DNA of 45,619 nt from Bryobacterales bacterium (GCA_027452065.1 DAIDHC010000056.1:1-45619); one strand, 5' to 3'; positions 15,284-24,894 are shown, counted from the first letter of the stretch. Made by a program: numbers and translations. Notes: generated by a model from the sequence alone, not told the origin.

Positions 15284-18200
15284 ATGTTTCCGATTCGACG
15301 CGAAGCCGCGCCAGGATTGGCATTGCGGCTGCTGCTTGCCGGGCTGATGCTCGCGCAGGCGCCGGGGAGCCTTTTTGCGCAGCAATCGCTGCTGGGAGCG
15401 ATCAGCGGAACCGTCAACGACGAATCCGGCGCCGCGGTGCAGGGCGCCAAAGTCGTTGCCCACCAGGTGAACACCAATCTGGAGCGCAGCGCCACCTCCA
15501 CCGGCGACGGCTCTTATCAGATTCCCGATCTACCCATCGGCGCCTACACGCTGAGCATCTCGAAAGACGGCTTCCAGACTGAGGATCACACCTCGATTCT
15601 GGTCCAGGGCAACCGCACCACCACGGTCAACGGCAGCCTGCAGCCGGGCGCGGTTTCGGTGAAGGTCGAGGTGACCGCGACGCCGCTGCTCAACCAGGTG
15701 GACACCACCAACGGCTACATTCTCGATTCGCTCACCATTCAGAACACTCCTCTCGGCACCGGCAGCTTCACCCAGCTTGCGATTCTCTCGCCCGGCGTCA
15801 ACGCCGACTTCCTCGCCGGCTCCGGCAGCAACGCCGGCCTTGGCAACCAGGCCATCTTCGCCAACGGCCAGCGCGACAGCTCCAACAGCTTCTCGATGAA
15901 CGGCGTCAGCTCGAACAACCTTTTTAACGGCAGCTCGTCGAGCCAGGTCTCCTCGAACCGCTACGTACTGAACACCAACGAGAACTTCCTTCCCGGCGGC
16001 GACATCGTCACCAACACGTCGGTGTACGACGCCATCGGACAGGGCCTGCCCACGCCGCCTCCCGAGACCATCGAAGAGCTTCGCGTCAACACTTCCATGT
16101 ACGACGCCAGCCAGGGCGCGCACAGCGGAGCGCAGATCGAGCTCACCACCAAGAGCGGCACCAACGAGCTTCACGGCCAAGGCTACGGCTATTACCAGAC
16201 CAGCAGTTGGAACGCTGCGCCGTTCTTCCGCAACGCTTCGCCGGCGATTCCCGACAACCAGAAGGTGCCCTACCTCGACAACCGCCGCTACGGCTTCACC
16301 CTCGGCGGGCCCATCGTCAAGGACAAGCTGTTCTTCTTCGGCTCCTACCAGGGCACGCGCATCCACGACGCCCTCACCGGCCAGAGCTTCCTCGACGTCC
16401 CGCAGGGGCTCACCAACGACCGCAGCCCGGCCGCGCTGGCCAATCTCATCAACAACGACTTCGGCACCACCGCCACCGCCGGCCAGATGGACCCCGTGGC
16501 GATGAAGCTGATGCAGACCAAAACGCCGAACGGGCAGTACCTGATTCCCACGCCCAGCATCACCGACCCCAACCAGGCCGCGCAGGTCGGCTACAACGCC
16601 GTGCTCACGGCGCCGGCCCCGCTCTACAGCGTCACCCAGATCAACGGCAACCTGGACTACGACATGAGCAGCGTCGACCGCATCTCGGCCAAGTACTTCT
16701 TCCAGACCGACCCCAACCACAGCCCCTTCGCCGTCAGCCAGACGTTCGGCTTCCCCCAGGCGCTGAACGCCGGCGCGCAGGCGTTTTCGCTCGACAACTC
16801 GCGCATCCTCACGCCCAACCTGACCTGGGACCTGCACGCCGGCTTCACCCGCCAGAGCGCGTTTGCCGGCGTCAGCCCGCAGTACACGCCCCAGGATTTC
16901 GGCATCAATCTTTTCGGGTTGAACAAATTCCCGGGCATCAACATCAACTTCTCCGACCCCAACGTCGGCAACAGCCTGTCCATCGGCCCGGCATCGAACT
17001 TCGCCAACGCCGGCGTCTACCAGAACCAGTTCGAGTACGGCACCAGCATCGGCTGGGTGGCCGGCAAACACACCATCAAGGCGGGCGTCACCTTCGATCA
17101 GACCCAGCTCAACATCGTCAACAACAACAACGAGGTCGCCAGCCTCACCTTCTCCGACTTCTCCACCTTTATGCTCGGCCAGGTGAGATCCGGCCTCGGC
17201 AATTCCACGCTGTTCACCGGCTCCTCCAACCGCTACTACCGCGCGTTGACCGCCGGCGCCTACGTCACCGACAACTGGCGTATCAAGAGCAACCTCACCG
17301 TGAACCTGGGCATCCGCTACGACTATGACGGACCGTTTTCGGAAAAATACGGACTGCTCACCAACTTCTACCCGAGTCAGTATTCCTATAGCGACTCGAC
17401 CGACACCCTGGCCAGCTCAGGCCTGGTGATCGCCGGCAACAACCCGACGGTCGGCACCAAGGGCGTCAGCTCGTCGACCATGCTCGCCAACCAGTGGGGC
17501 TTCGCCCCGCGCGTGGGCATTGTCTGGAGCCCGGCGAAGTTCAACAACAAGCTGGTGGTGCGCGCCGGCTGGGGCATGTACTACGACCGCGGCGAGTTCT
17601 TCAGCGAACTGTCCCCCAGCGCCGGCTTCGGCTATAACGGACCGTTCGGCGTTACGCTCGAGCCGCCCTTCGTCGTCCCCTTCGCCTCGCCGCAGGGTTC
17701 GACGTTTGAGAATCCCTTCGGCACCACGCCGCCGCCTCCGCCGCCCGGCACCGTCGAAAGCTTCGCCAACCTGCTGCCCAACAAGGCCGGCATCATCAAC
17801 GGCAATACGCCCTTCCTGTTCGGTGGCTACAACCCCAACAACAATCTGCCCTTCACCCAGAACTGGACCATCGACCTGCAGTGGCAGCCGGCCAACGACT
17901 GGGTGTTCGACCTCGGCTATGTCGGCAATCACGGCACCAACCTCACCGTGCCGGTGCCGTTCAACCAATCGCAGATTGCGACCCCCTCGCACCCCATCCA
18001 CGGCGAGCAGTATTCCTACGGCTACAACGTCACCACGCTCGAGCCGTACTCCACGGCCGATGGCGGCAACACCGATCTCCGCGTGCCGTATCTCGGCTAC
18101 AGCCCGAACTCGGTCTCCTACCTTGCGGCCGGCACCTCCAATTACAACGCCCTCCAGTTCCAGTTGCGCAAGCGGCTCACACACAGCTTCATGATCAACG

Positions 18201-18988
18201 CCAGCTATACCTGGAGCCACAGCCTGGACGACCAGAGCGGCCTCGGCCTGTTCTATAACGGCAACAACCCGCTGAACCTGGGCCAAGCCTACGGCAACTC
18301 AGACTTCGACCGCACACACGTGATCACGATCAACTATCTCTACAACACGCCGAAGCTCACCGAAAACAAAGCTCTGGGAACGCTGGTGAACGGGTGGGGA
18401 TTGAGCGGGCTGACGGTGCTCGAGAGCGGGCAGCCGTATGGGGTCTACGACTTCAGCGGCTCGGTCGCCAGCCTGTACTACAGCAACAACGACTTCATCA
18501 CCAACCCGTTCGTGCCCATCGCCAACGGCTTCACCGCCGCCAGCGCCCAACTGCAGGGGACCACCGGCGTCAACGCCAACAACCCGGTGCTGAACTACAA
18601 GGCGTTCTACGTACCCACGGTGGCGCCGGGCACCAACGGCGTGCCGCCGTGCGGGGTGGACTTCAACGGCAACCCGGCCTGCGACACCTATGAGACGGCC
18701 TTCGGCAACGCCGGCCGCAACATGTTCCGCGGCCCGTTCCAGTCGCGGTTCGACCTGGCGGCGTTTAAGGAGTTCTCTCTCACCGAGCGCTTCAAGCTGC
18801 GGTATGAGGCGGATTTCTTCAACCTGTTCAACCACCCCAGCTTCGACACGCCGAACAACAACGTGCAGTTCTACAGCTTCGGTAATCCGCCGCGCACCTA
18901 CAATCCTCCGCACGGCAGCCTGGGCATGATCCAGCACACTCTCGGCAGCCCGCGGTTCATCCAGATGTCGCTGCACCTGACGTTCTGA
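15284..18988 (+). CDS. TonB-dependent receptor, Oar-like, with carboxypeptidase-regulatory domain
   Basis: A 1234-residue outer-membrane receptor. The start is ATG 15284, preceded by AAGGAG (15274-15279). A signal peptide (residues about 1-33, ending LFAQ) is followed by a carboxypeptidase-regulatory domain (LLGAISGTVNDESGAAVQGA through DLPIGAYTLSISKDGF). Next comes a plug-like region (QRDSSNSFSMNGVSSNN; ETIEELRVNTSMYDA) and a long beta-barrel full of Asn/Tyr/Phe strands (GGPIVKDKLFFFGSYQG) that ends in the outer-membrane signature QMSLHLTF. This is the typical acidobacterial receptor for import of large, often carbohydrate, substrates; the ligand cannot be read from sequence. It is monocistronic, with a terminator at 19032. 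Confidence 0.93.
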   Translation: MFPIRREAAPGLALRLLLAGLMLAQAPGSLFAQQSLLGAISGTVNDESGAAVQGAKVVAHQVNTNLERSATSTGDGSYQIPDLPIGAYTLSISKDGFQTEDHTSILVQGNRTTTVNGSLQPGAVSVKVEVTATPLLNQVDTTNGYILDSLTIQNTPLGTGSFTQLAILSPGVNADFLAGSGSNAGLGNQAIFANGQRDSSNSFSMNGVSSNNLFNGSSSSQVSSNRYVLNTNENFLPGGDIVTNTSVYDAIGQGLPTPPPETIEELRVNTSMYDASQGAHSGAQIELTTKSGTNELHGQGYGYYQTSSWNAAPFFRNASPAIPDNQKVPYLDNRRYGFTLGGPIVKDKLFFFGSYQGTRIHDALTGQSFLDVPQGLTNDRSPAALANLINNDFGTTATAGQMDPVAMKLMQTKTPNGQYLIPTPSITDPNQAAQVGYNAVLTAPAPLYSVTQINGNLDYDMSSVDRISAKYFFQTDPNHSPFAVSQTFGFPQALNAGAQAFSLDNSRILTPNLTWDLHAGFTRQSAFAGVSPQYTPQDFGINLFGLNKFPGININFSDPNVGNSLSIGPASNFANAGVYQNQFEYGTSIGWVAGKHTIKAGVTFDQTQLNIVNNNNEVASLTFSDFSTFMLGQVRSGLGNSTLFTGSSNRYYRALTAGAYVTDNWRIKSNLTVNLGIRYDYDGPFSEKYGLLTNFYPSQYSYSDSTDTLASSGLVIAGNNPTVGTKGVSSSTMLANQWGFAPRVGIVWSPAKFNNKLVVRAGWGMYYDRGEFFSELSPSAGFGYNGPFGVTLEPPFVVPFASPQGSTFENPFGTTPPPPPPGTVESFANLLPNKAGIINGNTPFLFGGYNPNNNLPFTQNWTIDLQWQPANDWVFDLGYVGNHGTNLTVPVPFNQSQIATPSHPIHGEQYSYGYNVTTLEPYSTADGGNTDLRVPYLGYSPNSVSYLAAGTSNYNALQFQLRKRLTHSFMINASYTWSHSLDDQSGLGLFYNGNNPLNLGQAYGNSDFDRTHVITINYLYNTPKLTENKALGTLVNGWGLSGLTVLESGQPYGVYDFSGSVASLYYSNNDFITNPFVPIANGFTAASAQLQGTTGVNANNPVLNYKAFYVPTVAPGTNGVPPCGVDFNGNPACDTYETAFGNAGRNMFRGPFQSRFDLAAFKEFSLTERFKLRYEADFFNLFNHPSFDTPNNNVQFYSFGNPPRTYNPPHGSLGMIQHTLGSPRFIQMSLHLTF

Positions 18989-19031
18989 GAGTCCGGGGCC
19001 GCTCCGCGCGGCCTCCACGATTTTTCCCGAT

Positions 19032-19070
19032 GCCGCCGGCCGCCCGCAACGGCCCGGCGGCGCCTTTTTT
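19032..19070 (+). terminator. Rho-independent terminator of the TonB receptor gene
   Basis: GCCGCCGGCC (19032-19041) pairs with GGCCCGGCGGC (19051-19061, one bulge), followed by TTTTTT (19065-19070). It lies 43 bases after the receptor stop. Confidence 0.8.
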
Positions 19071-19210
19071 AGCCCCGGAGCGGCCCGCCGCCGCCCGGTC
19101 CGCGCGACTTCGCCCCTTTTTCCGTCCGGTCGCGCGGCCCCGCCCCGGCCGGGTCCCCCCGGGAACTTTTGCTTTCCCGATGCGTAATAGTCCTTGATGG
19201 AGGGCGGCCC

Positions 19211-20152
19211 ATGCGGAAAATGTGGCTGATGGCGGTAGTGTTGTTCGCGGCGTCGGGTTGCGACGTGATGGACTTCGCCGACTCGGGGCGGTACCGGGAG
19301 AGCTTTCATTTCAGCTTTGACGCGCACCCCGGCGTGCGACTGACGGTGGAGACCCGCAACGGGAGCGTCGAGATCTCGGGCTGGGACCGCAACACGGTGG
19401 AGGTGGACGGCGAGAAATTCGCGTCCACCCAGGAGCAGCTTAAGGAGATCCGCATCGACGCCCAGGCGGCGACGGCGGACTCGGTGAACGTGCGCACCGT
19501 GATGCCGGAGGCATCGGGGTTCCACTCCAACGGAGGAGCGCGGTACACGATTCACGTGCCGAAACAGGCGATGCTCGAACGGATCGTCAGCTCGAACGCG
19601 CATGTGACGGTGAGCGGCGTCGAGGGCGATGCCCGGCTGCACACCTCCAACGGAGCCATCCACACTTCGCGCACGCAGGGAGCGCTGGTGGCTGAGACCT
19701 CCAACAGCGCGATCGAAATCCAGGACCATCGCGGCGACATCGAGGCCCACAGCTCGAATGGCCACATCGAGGCCGAGGCGACCGGCGGCGGCTTCCGCGC
19801 CGAGACGTCGAACAGCTCGATCGAGGCGACGCTCAAGGATCCGAATCCCGGTATGCCGGTGAAGGCGGACAGCTCCAACGGGCACATCCACATTCGGCTG
19901 GAGGGCGCGAAGCTGCCGCCGGTGAAAATCGACACCTCGAACTCATCGATCGAACTGCGGCTGCCGCCCGAGGCGCAGGCGCACATCGAGGCCGAGACGT
20001 CGAACGGCGACATCACGAGCGACTTCGGGATGACGGTGCCGCCGGGCTCGACGCGATCGAAACGCCGGTTGGAGGGCAGCATCGGCTCGGGCGGTCCCGA
20101 CATGCGGCTGCACAGCTCCAACGGCTCGATCCGGATTCTCAAAGGCATCTGA
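19211..20152 (+). CDS. Lipoprotein with DUF4097-type beta-helix repeats
   Basis: 313 residues from ATG 19211, with a GGAGG ribosome site eight bases upstream; an in-frame start 14 codons earlier lacks this. The N-terminus MRKMWLMAVVLFAASGC ends in a lipobox, so Cys17 should be lipidated. The body is a series of short repeats around TSNG, SSNG or TSNS followed by a hydrophobic strand (for example TSNGAIHTS, SSNGHIEAE, TSNSSIELRL, SSNGSIRIL), about 19-21 residues apart, typical of DUF4097 beta-solenoids. The function of the family is unsettled; an adhesin or envelope role is proposed. The next gene is a close paralogue. Confidence 0.8.
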   Translation: MRKMWLMAVVLFAASGCDVMDFADSGRYRESFHFSFDAHPGVRLTVETRNGSVEISGWDRNTVEVDGEKFASTQEQLKEIRIDAQAATADSVNVRTVMPEASGFHSNGGARYTIHVPKQAMLERIVSSNAHVTVSGVEGDARLHTSNGAIHTSRTQGALVAETSNSAIEIQDHRGDIEAHSSNGHIEAEATGGGFRAETSNSSIEATLKDPNPGMPVKADSSNGHIHIRLEGAKLPPVKIDTSNSSIELRLPPEAQAHIEAETSNGDITSDFGMTVPPGSTRSKRRLEGSIGSGGPDMRLHSSNGSIRILKGI

Positions 20153-20217
20153 TGCCGGCGCGGGGCGTGTAACCTTCCCGATCCGGGCGGGTATTGGACA
20201 CAGGGAGGAAACTGCTG

Positions 20218-21069
20218 ATGAAACCGACAATCTGGACCGCGGCGCTGGCTTTGGCGGCCGCGAGCCTGGCGATGGCCAGCGAGGCGAAAGAAAAGTTCCA
20301 CTACGACTACAAACTCGCCTCCGGCGCGCATGTCCGCGTGGCGACGATGAACGGCGGAATATCCATCGAAGGCTGGGACAAAGAGGCGATCCAGATCGAC
20401 GGGGAGAAGCGCGCGCGGACGGAGGCCGATCTGCCGCAGGTCAAAATCGAGATCCAGGCCGAGGCGAACTCGATCACCATCCGCACCGAGACGCCGCGGG
20501 ACAGCCATATCAACGGCGGAGCGAGCTATCGTCTCATGGTGCCGCGGAAGGTGATGCTCGACGAAATCGCCGCCTCAAACGGCCCGGTGTCGGTGAGCGG
20601 CATCGAAGGGGAGGCGAAGCTGAGCACGTCGAACGGACCGGTGGCGGTAGAGCAGTTCAGCGGGCGGCTTACGGCGTCGACCTCGAACGGGCCGCTGCGT
20701 GTGCGGCTGCAAAAGCCGGACAGCGGGTCGGTGCTCGATCTGTCGACGTCGAACGGGCCGGTGGAAGTGGCGCTGGGCGCGAGCCCGATTCCGGAGCTGC
20801 GAGTGGCGACCTCGAACGCGCCGATCACGGTGCGCCTGCCGGACTCGGTGGGGGCGCGGTTGAAGGCGGCCACTTCGAATGGGTCGATCACCAGCGATTT
20901 CGAGATGACCGTGGCGCCGGGCTGGCGCTCGGGCAATTCGCTGGACGCGACGCTGGGCGGCGGCGGCAAGACGCTGGACCTGCGCACCTCGAACGGTCCC
21001 ATCCGGATCCTGCGCAGCGGGGCGCAGGCGGCGGTGACGAGCAGATTCCGCCCCGGCCGCATGGAATAA
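20218..21069 (+). CDS. Exported DUF4097-type beta-helix protein (paralogue of the previous gene)
   Basis: 283 residues from ATG 20218, preceded by GGAGGA at 20204-20209. It has an ordinary signal peptide (LALAAASLAMASEA) and no lipobox, unlike its neighbour. It shares the frame MNGGISIEGWDKEAIQIDGEK (the partner has RNGSVEISGWDRNTVEVDGEK) and the repeated TSNGP turns (STSNGPVAVEQF, STSNGPVEVAL, RTSNGPIRIL). The two probably arose by tandem duplication and then differed in cell location: one anchored by lipid, one free in the periplasm. They are 65 bases apart and likely co-transcribed. Confidence 0.78.
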   Translation: MKPTIWTAALALAAASLAMASEAKEKFHYDYKLASGAHVRVATMNGGISIEGWDKEAIQIDGEKRARTEADLPQVKIEIQAEANSITIRTETPRDSHINGGASYRLMVPRKVMLDEIAASNGPVSVSGIEGEAKLSTSNGPVAVEQFSGRLTASTSNGPLRVRLQKPDSGSVLDLSTSNGPVEVALGASPIPELRVATSNAPITVRLPDSVGARLKAATSNGSITSDFEMTVAPGWRSGNSLDATLGGGGKTLDLRTSNGPIRILRSGAQAAVTSRFRPGRME

Positions 21070-21085
21070 GCGGCGGGGACGGCGT

Positions 21086-21091
21086 TAGAAT
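21086..21091 (+). promoter_or_regulatory. -10 box TAGAAT before the SBBP-repeat gene
   Basis: TAGAAT lies between the paralogue stop (21069) and the ribosome site GGAGGAAGG just before ATG 21111. No -35 box is recognised. Confidence 0.35.
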
Positions 21092-21110
21092 TGGCGGAGG
21101 AAGGCGGGAC

Positions 21111-23225
21111 ATGCTGTCATTCCTCCGAAGGTTGGCCGTTTCGGCGGCGGCCTGCTGTGTGGCGCGCGCCGGACAGACGACGATGACGGCGCCGCTGAAC
21201 GCGCCGGTTGCGGCCATGGCCGTGGACGCGGCCGGTTATCTTTACGTGGCCGGCGCGGCGGGTCCGGCAACGCAGCTTACGCCGGGCGCATTTCAGAGAT
21301 CTGTGGCCAAGGACAAGTCCTATTGCTACCCCGTGCCGCCGGGCGGCGGCTACACGCCGTGCAACACAGGGTACGTGGCCAAGATCGATCCTTCGGGCCG
21401 CGCCATTGTTTACCTGACCTACCTCGGGGGGAGCCGCAACGACGTGATCACGGCGCTGGCGGTGGACGCGGCGGGCGAGGTGTACGTGGCGGGCGCCACC
21501 ACATCGAGCGATTTTCCGGCGACCGCCGGGGCGGTGCACGCCGCCGTTCCCGGAGGCCCGTTTGTTGTAAAGCTGAACACGGCCGGAAGCGCGCTGGTGT
21601 ACGGGGCGTCGATCGGCGGGACGGGCGGGGCGACGGGCATCGCGGTGGACGCGGCCGGTGAGGCGTTCGTCACGGGAAACTCGGCATCGGCGGGCTTTCC
21701 GGTAACAGCGGGGGCGTTTCAGGCGCAGCCGGTCACGGCGGCGGCGGGCGACAGCGGATTTCTGTTGAAGCTGAGCGCGGATGGCACCGCGCTCGAGTAT
21801 GCGTGGTACGTGAGCGCGAGCCCGCGGGCGGTGGCCGTGGACGGCCAGGGCGCGGCTTATGTCACCGGGGAGAGCTACGGCTGGCTGAGTGCGACGGCGG
21901 GCGCGCCGCAGACCTCCTACGGCGGCGGCGGCGATGCGTTTGCGATGAAGGTGAGCGCGGACGGCAGCGCGATCGTGTACGCGACATACCTGGGCGGAGT
22001 AGAGGAGGATGTGGGCGAATCGATCGCCGTGGACGCGGCGGGCAGCGCCTATATCACAGGGGTGGCGCGGCAGTTCGGTACCAGTGTACCGAGGTATCCC
22101 GTGACGGCGGGCGCCTATCAAACGGCGTTCGCCGGCGACTTCCGGCCGGGGAACATGGCCGACGCGTTCGTCACCAAGTTGAACGCCGCGGGGACGGCCC
22201 TGGTGTACTCGACGTATTTGGGCGGCAGCTCGTATGACGAAGGGCAGGCGATTGCGGTGAACGCCTCGGGGGAGGCGACGGTGGTGGGAGCGACGAGCTC
22301 GGTGAATTTTCCGGCGACTCCGGATGCATATCGGGCGGCCTCGCGCTATACCGTGAGCAGCTACCAGGCGCCGAGCGGGGCGTTTCTCAGCCGGTTGGAT
22401 GCGGAGGGCCGGCGGCTTGAGTACTCGACGTTTCTCACCGGGATGGGCACGCCGGCGCTGGCGGAGGGCGCGGATGGCACGGCCTACACGTGGGCGCAAT
22501 TGGACGAAGGCTACGCGCTGGCGCGGGTGGATTTCGCCGCCGAGCCGCCGCCGCTGACGCTGAGCGGGATTGCCAACGCTGCCGGGTTCCAGGGCGGCGT
22601 TGCGAGCCCGGGGGAACTGATGACGGTTTACGGTGAGGGTGTCGGGCCGGCCGCGGCGGGCGTGAGCGTGTTTTTCGACGAACTGCCGGCGCCGGTGTTG
22701 GCCGCGGGGCCGGGGTGGGTGACCATTGGCGCGCCGTTTGCGATCGCCGGGCGTGACACGGTGGGGGTGCGGCTGATTCAGGACGGCGCACTGAGCACCG
22801 CGCTCATCGTTCCGGTGGCGGCGAGCGTGGCCGGCGTGTACACGGTGAACGGCCGGGGATGGGGCCCGGCGGCGGTGCTGAACCAGGACGGGAACGCGAA
22901 CTCGGCGGCGAACCCGGCGGCACGCGGTACGGTGGTCAGCATTTTCCTGACCGGGGCTGGGGTCACCAACCCGCCGGCCAGCGCGGGGCACATCACGGGC
23001 GACTCGGATTTGCCTCGCGTGGCGGCGCCGCTGGCGGCGTACCTGGGAACGTCGGATGGGGCGGAGATCCTCTACGCGGGGGCCGCGCCGGGGCTGGTTG
23101 CTGGAGTGACGCAGGTGAACGCGCGCATTCCGATGGAGGCGCAGACCGGCGCACAGGTGCCGTTTACGGTGGTGGTGGGCGAGGGGGGAACGGCGCCGCT
23201 GGGCCTGACCATGTCCATCCGGTGA
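21111..23225 (+). CDS. Secreted SBBP-repeat protein with C-terminal TIGR03437 domain
   Basis: A 704-residue protein with a strong ribosome site and a signal peptide (LAVSAAACCVARAG). Residues about 30-475 contain repeated beta-propeller blades of the SBBP type: AVDAAGYLYVAGA, AVDAAGEVYVAGATTSSDFP, AVDAAGSAYITGVA and ALVYSTYLGGSSYDEGQAIAV. The last 220 residues are a TIGR03437 module (SGIANAAGFQGGVASPGELM, VLNQDGNANSAANPAARGT, GLVAGVTQVNARIP). This propeller-plus-TIGR03437 pairing is a hallmark of Solibacter-type genomes. No catalytic residues are seen; a surface binding role is the best guess. Confidence 0.87.
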   Translation: MLSFLRRLAVSAAACCVARAGQTTMTAPLNAPVAAMAVDAAGYLYVAGAAGPATQLTPGAFQRSVAKDKSYCYPVPPGGGYTPCNTGYVAKIDPSGRAIVYLTYLGGSRNDVITALAVDAAGEVYVAGATTSSDFPATAGAVHAAVPGGPFVVKLNTAGSALVYGASIGGTGGATGIAVDAAGEAFVTGNSASAGFPVTAGAFQAQPVTAAAGDSGFLLKLSADGTALEYAWYVSASPRAVAVDGQGAAYVTGESYGWLSATAGAPQTSYGGGGDAFAMKVSADGSAIVYATYLGGVEEDVGESIAVDAAGSAYITGVARQFGTSVPRYPVTAGAYQTAFAGDFRPGNMADAFVTKLNAAGTALVYSTYLGGSSYDEGQAIAVNASGEATVVGATSSVNFPATPDAYRAASRYTVSSYQAPSGAFLSRLDAEGRRLEYSTFLTGMGTPALAEGADGTAYTWAQLDEGYALARVDFAAEPPPLTLSGIANAAGFQGGVASPGELMTVYGEGVGPAAAGVSVFFDELPAPVLAAGPGWVTIGAPFAIAGRDTVGVRLIQDGALSTALIVPVAASVAGVYTVNGRGWGPAAVLNQDGNANSAANPAARGTVVSIFLTGAGVTNPPASAGHITGDSDLPRVAAPLAAYLGTSDGAEILYAGAAPGLVAGVTQVNARIPMEAQTGAQVPFTVVVGEGGTAPLGLTMSIR

Positions 23226-23364
23226 GCGCGCGCCACTGGTGGAAGTCAACCAGGGTGGTGGCTGGGGGCCAAGCGCGGCGGGGCGAAGGGATTGAAACAA
23301 AAGCGCTTGGGTTTGGCAAGCGGGATGCAGGGGAATGGTCAAAGACGGAAGGAGATCCTTGACC

Positions 23365-24246
23365 ATGGCGACGTGTGTACGAGTGGCTGTGCCGGCGGTG
23401 TTGGGCGCGGCGCTGGCAATTTCGAGTTTCGCGCAGACGGGCGACGGCACATGGCGGCACTTTGGGGACGCGCAGGCTCCGGCGGCTTCGCAAACTCCCG
23501 CACCGGCGCCGGCGGCCGGCGATCCGGCTGCGCTGCCGCCGGTGCTGACACTGCCGGCGGGAACCTGGATCACGATCCGGCTGGACCAGCCGCTGTCGAG
23601 CGATCACAACCAGGCGGGCGACGCGTTCACCGGAACGCTAATGCATCCTCTGGTGGTGAACGGGCTGGTGGTGGCGCACCGCGGGCAGACCATCGGCGGG
23701 AGGGTGGCCGAGGCGCAGAAGGCCGGGCGCGTGAAAGGAACCTCGAAGCTGGGGCTGGAGGTAACGGAGGTGCGCTTCGCCGACGGGCAGCAGTTGCCGG
23801 TGAAGACCGAGTGGGTGCAGCGCGCGGGCGACACCTCGGTGGGCCGTGATGTGGGCGCGGTGGGCGCGACGGCGGGCGGCGGAGCGGCGATCGGCGCGTT
23901 GGCGGCCGGGGGCGTCGGCGCGGGCGTGGGCGCGCTGGCCGGAGCAGCCGCGGCGACCATCGGAGTGCTGGCGACGCGCGGCAAGCCGGCGGTGGTGACT
24001 CCGGAATCGGTGCTCACGTTCCGGCTTGCACAGCCGGTGGCGCTGGACACAGCGAACTCTCACGACTCCTTCCAACCCGTCAAGCGCGGCGACGACGCGC
24101 CGGTCCAACCGGCTCCGCGTCCGAGGGCCGCGCGCCCGTCGCTTTACGGCCCGCCGCCTCCAGCGTTAGCCGGCTATTCCGCGCCGGGGCCGTTCTTTTT
24201 CGGCGGGCCGTTCGGGTATGGCGGGGGCTTCTACCGGCGCTGGTAG
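23365..24246 (+). CDS. Exported protein with a beta-barrel-like domain and glycine zipper
   Basis: 293 residues. ATG 23365 is chosen because AAGGAG lies ten bases upstream and the signal peptide (VRVAVPAVLGAALAISSFAQ) begins at once; ATG 23335 would add ten charged residues in front. After a Pro/Ala linker, residues about 55-155 form a beta-rich domain (PAGTWITIRLDQPLSS, HRGQTIGGRVAEA). A glycine-zipper stretch follows (GATAGGGAAIGALAAGGVGAGVG), which may insert into or span a membrane, and a Gly/Pro/Tyr-rich tail. The domain order distantly recalls TrbI/VirB10-like barrels, but no secretion operon is nearby. Function unknown. Confidence 0.7.
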   Translation: MATCVRVAVPAVLGAALAISSFAQTGDGTWRHFGDAQAPAASQTPAPAPAAGDPAALPPVLTLPAGTWITIRLDQPLSSDHNQAGDAFTGTLMHPLVVNGLVVAHRGQTIGGRVAEAQKAGRVKGTSKLGLEVTEVRFADGQQLPVKTEWVQRAGDTSVGRDVGAVGATAGGGAAIGALAAGGVGAGVGALAGAAAATIGVLATRGKPAVVTPESVLTFRLAQPVALDTANSHDSFQPVKRGDDAPVQPAPRPRAARPSLYGPPPPALAGYSAPGPFFFGGPFGYGGGFYRRW

Positions 24247-24252
24247 CGAGAG

Positions 24253-24768
24253 TCAGGGCTTCTTTTCGAGCGATGTGAGAGCCTCAAGGACCTGCTGGCT
24301 GTGGGTGGAGGGGTCGACGCTGGTCCAGACTTTGGCGATCCTGCCTGTGGGGTCGATCAGGAACGTGTTGCGGTAGGCGATCTTGAAGGCGATGAGGTTG
24401 TGCAGCGAGCCGTACTGCTCGACCACCTTCTTGTCCGTGTCGGCGAGCAGCTTGAACTTCAAGCCCTGTTTGGCGCAGAACTCCTTGTGGCTGCCGGCGG
24501 AGTCCACGCTGACGCCGACGATGACCGTGTTGAGGCGTTCGTACTTTGCGAGGTCACGCTGGAAATTGTGCGCCTCGACGGTGCAGCCGGGGGTGCCGTC
24601 CTTCGGATAAAAATAGAGCACCACCCACTGGCCGCGGAGCTGCGACAGGCGGACGGGAGTGCCGTCCTGCGAGGGGAGGGTGAAGTCGGGGGCGGGTTGT
24701 CCGGGGCTGGGGACGGCGGCGGCGCCGGCGATCGAGGCAAGGGCGAGGAAAGCGATGGCAAGGCGCAT
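24253..24768 (-). CDS. Exported peroxiredoxin, BCP/PrxQ type
   Basis: 171 residues with a signal peptide (MRLAIAFLALASIAGAAAVP), so it acts outside the cytoplasm. It reduces peroxides with a thiol: peroxidatic Cys62 in PKDGTPGCTVEAH. The cysteine five residues later found in many BCPs is missing; instead Cys98 (EFCAKQGL) is 36 residues away, the same spacing as the alternative resolving cysteine (Cys48/Cys84) known from the Xanthomonas BCP. It is therefore probably an atypical 2-Cys enzyme. Its gene is convergent with the glycine-zipper gene (six bases apart). A perfect inverted repeat lies just upstream of the start. Confidence 0.9.
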   Translation of the reverse strand: MRLAIAFLALASIAGAAAVPSPGQPAPDFTLPSQDGTPVRLSQLRGQWVVLYFYPKDGTPGCTVEAHNFQRDLAKYERLNTVIVGVSVDSAGSHKEFCAKQGLKFKLLADTDKKVVEQYGSLHNLIAFKIAYRNTFLIDPTGRIAKVWTSVDPSTHSQQVLEALTSLEKKP

Positions 24769-24782
24769 GACGGTTGGGGCGC

Positions 24783-24806
24783 CTTCTGTTGTATCACGAA
24801 CAGAAG
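24783..24806. promoter_or_regulatory. Perfect inverted repeat CTTCTGTT-N8-AACAGAAG, probable operator
   Basis: Two 8-base arms separated by eight bases lie 15-38 bases upstream of the peroxiredoxin start, and 88 bases before the divergent barrel gene. The central GTATCACG contains the best -10-like sequence for the minus strand (TGATAC). A dimeric repressor or activator binding here could control the peroxiredoxin gene. It is not followed by T, so a terminator is unlikely. Confidence 0.5.
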
Positions 24807-24894
24807 CTTCGTTTATGGCTTTCTCGCGTCTTCTTTATGCGTTTTTTAGACCTCGCTTCCCATACTGGGGACGGCGGAGAAATGCCGCCTTATT

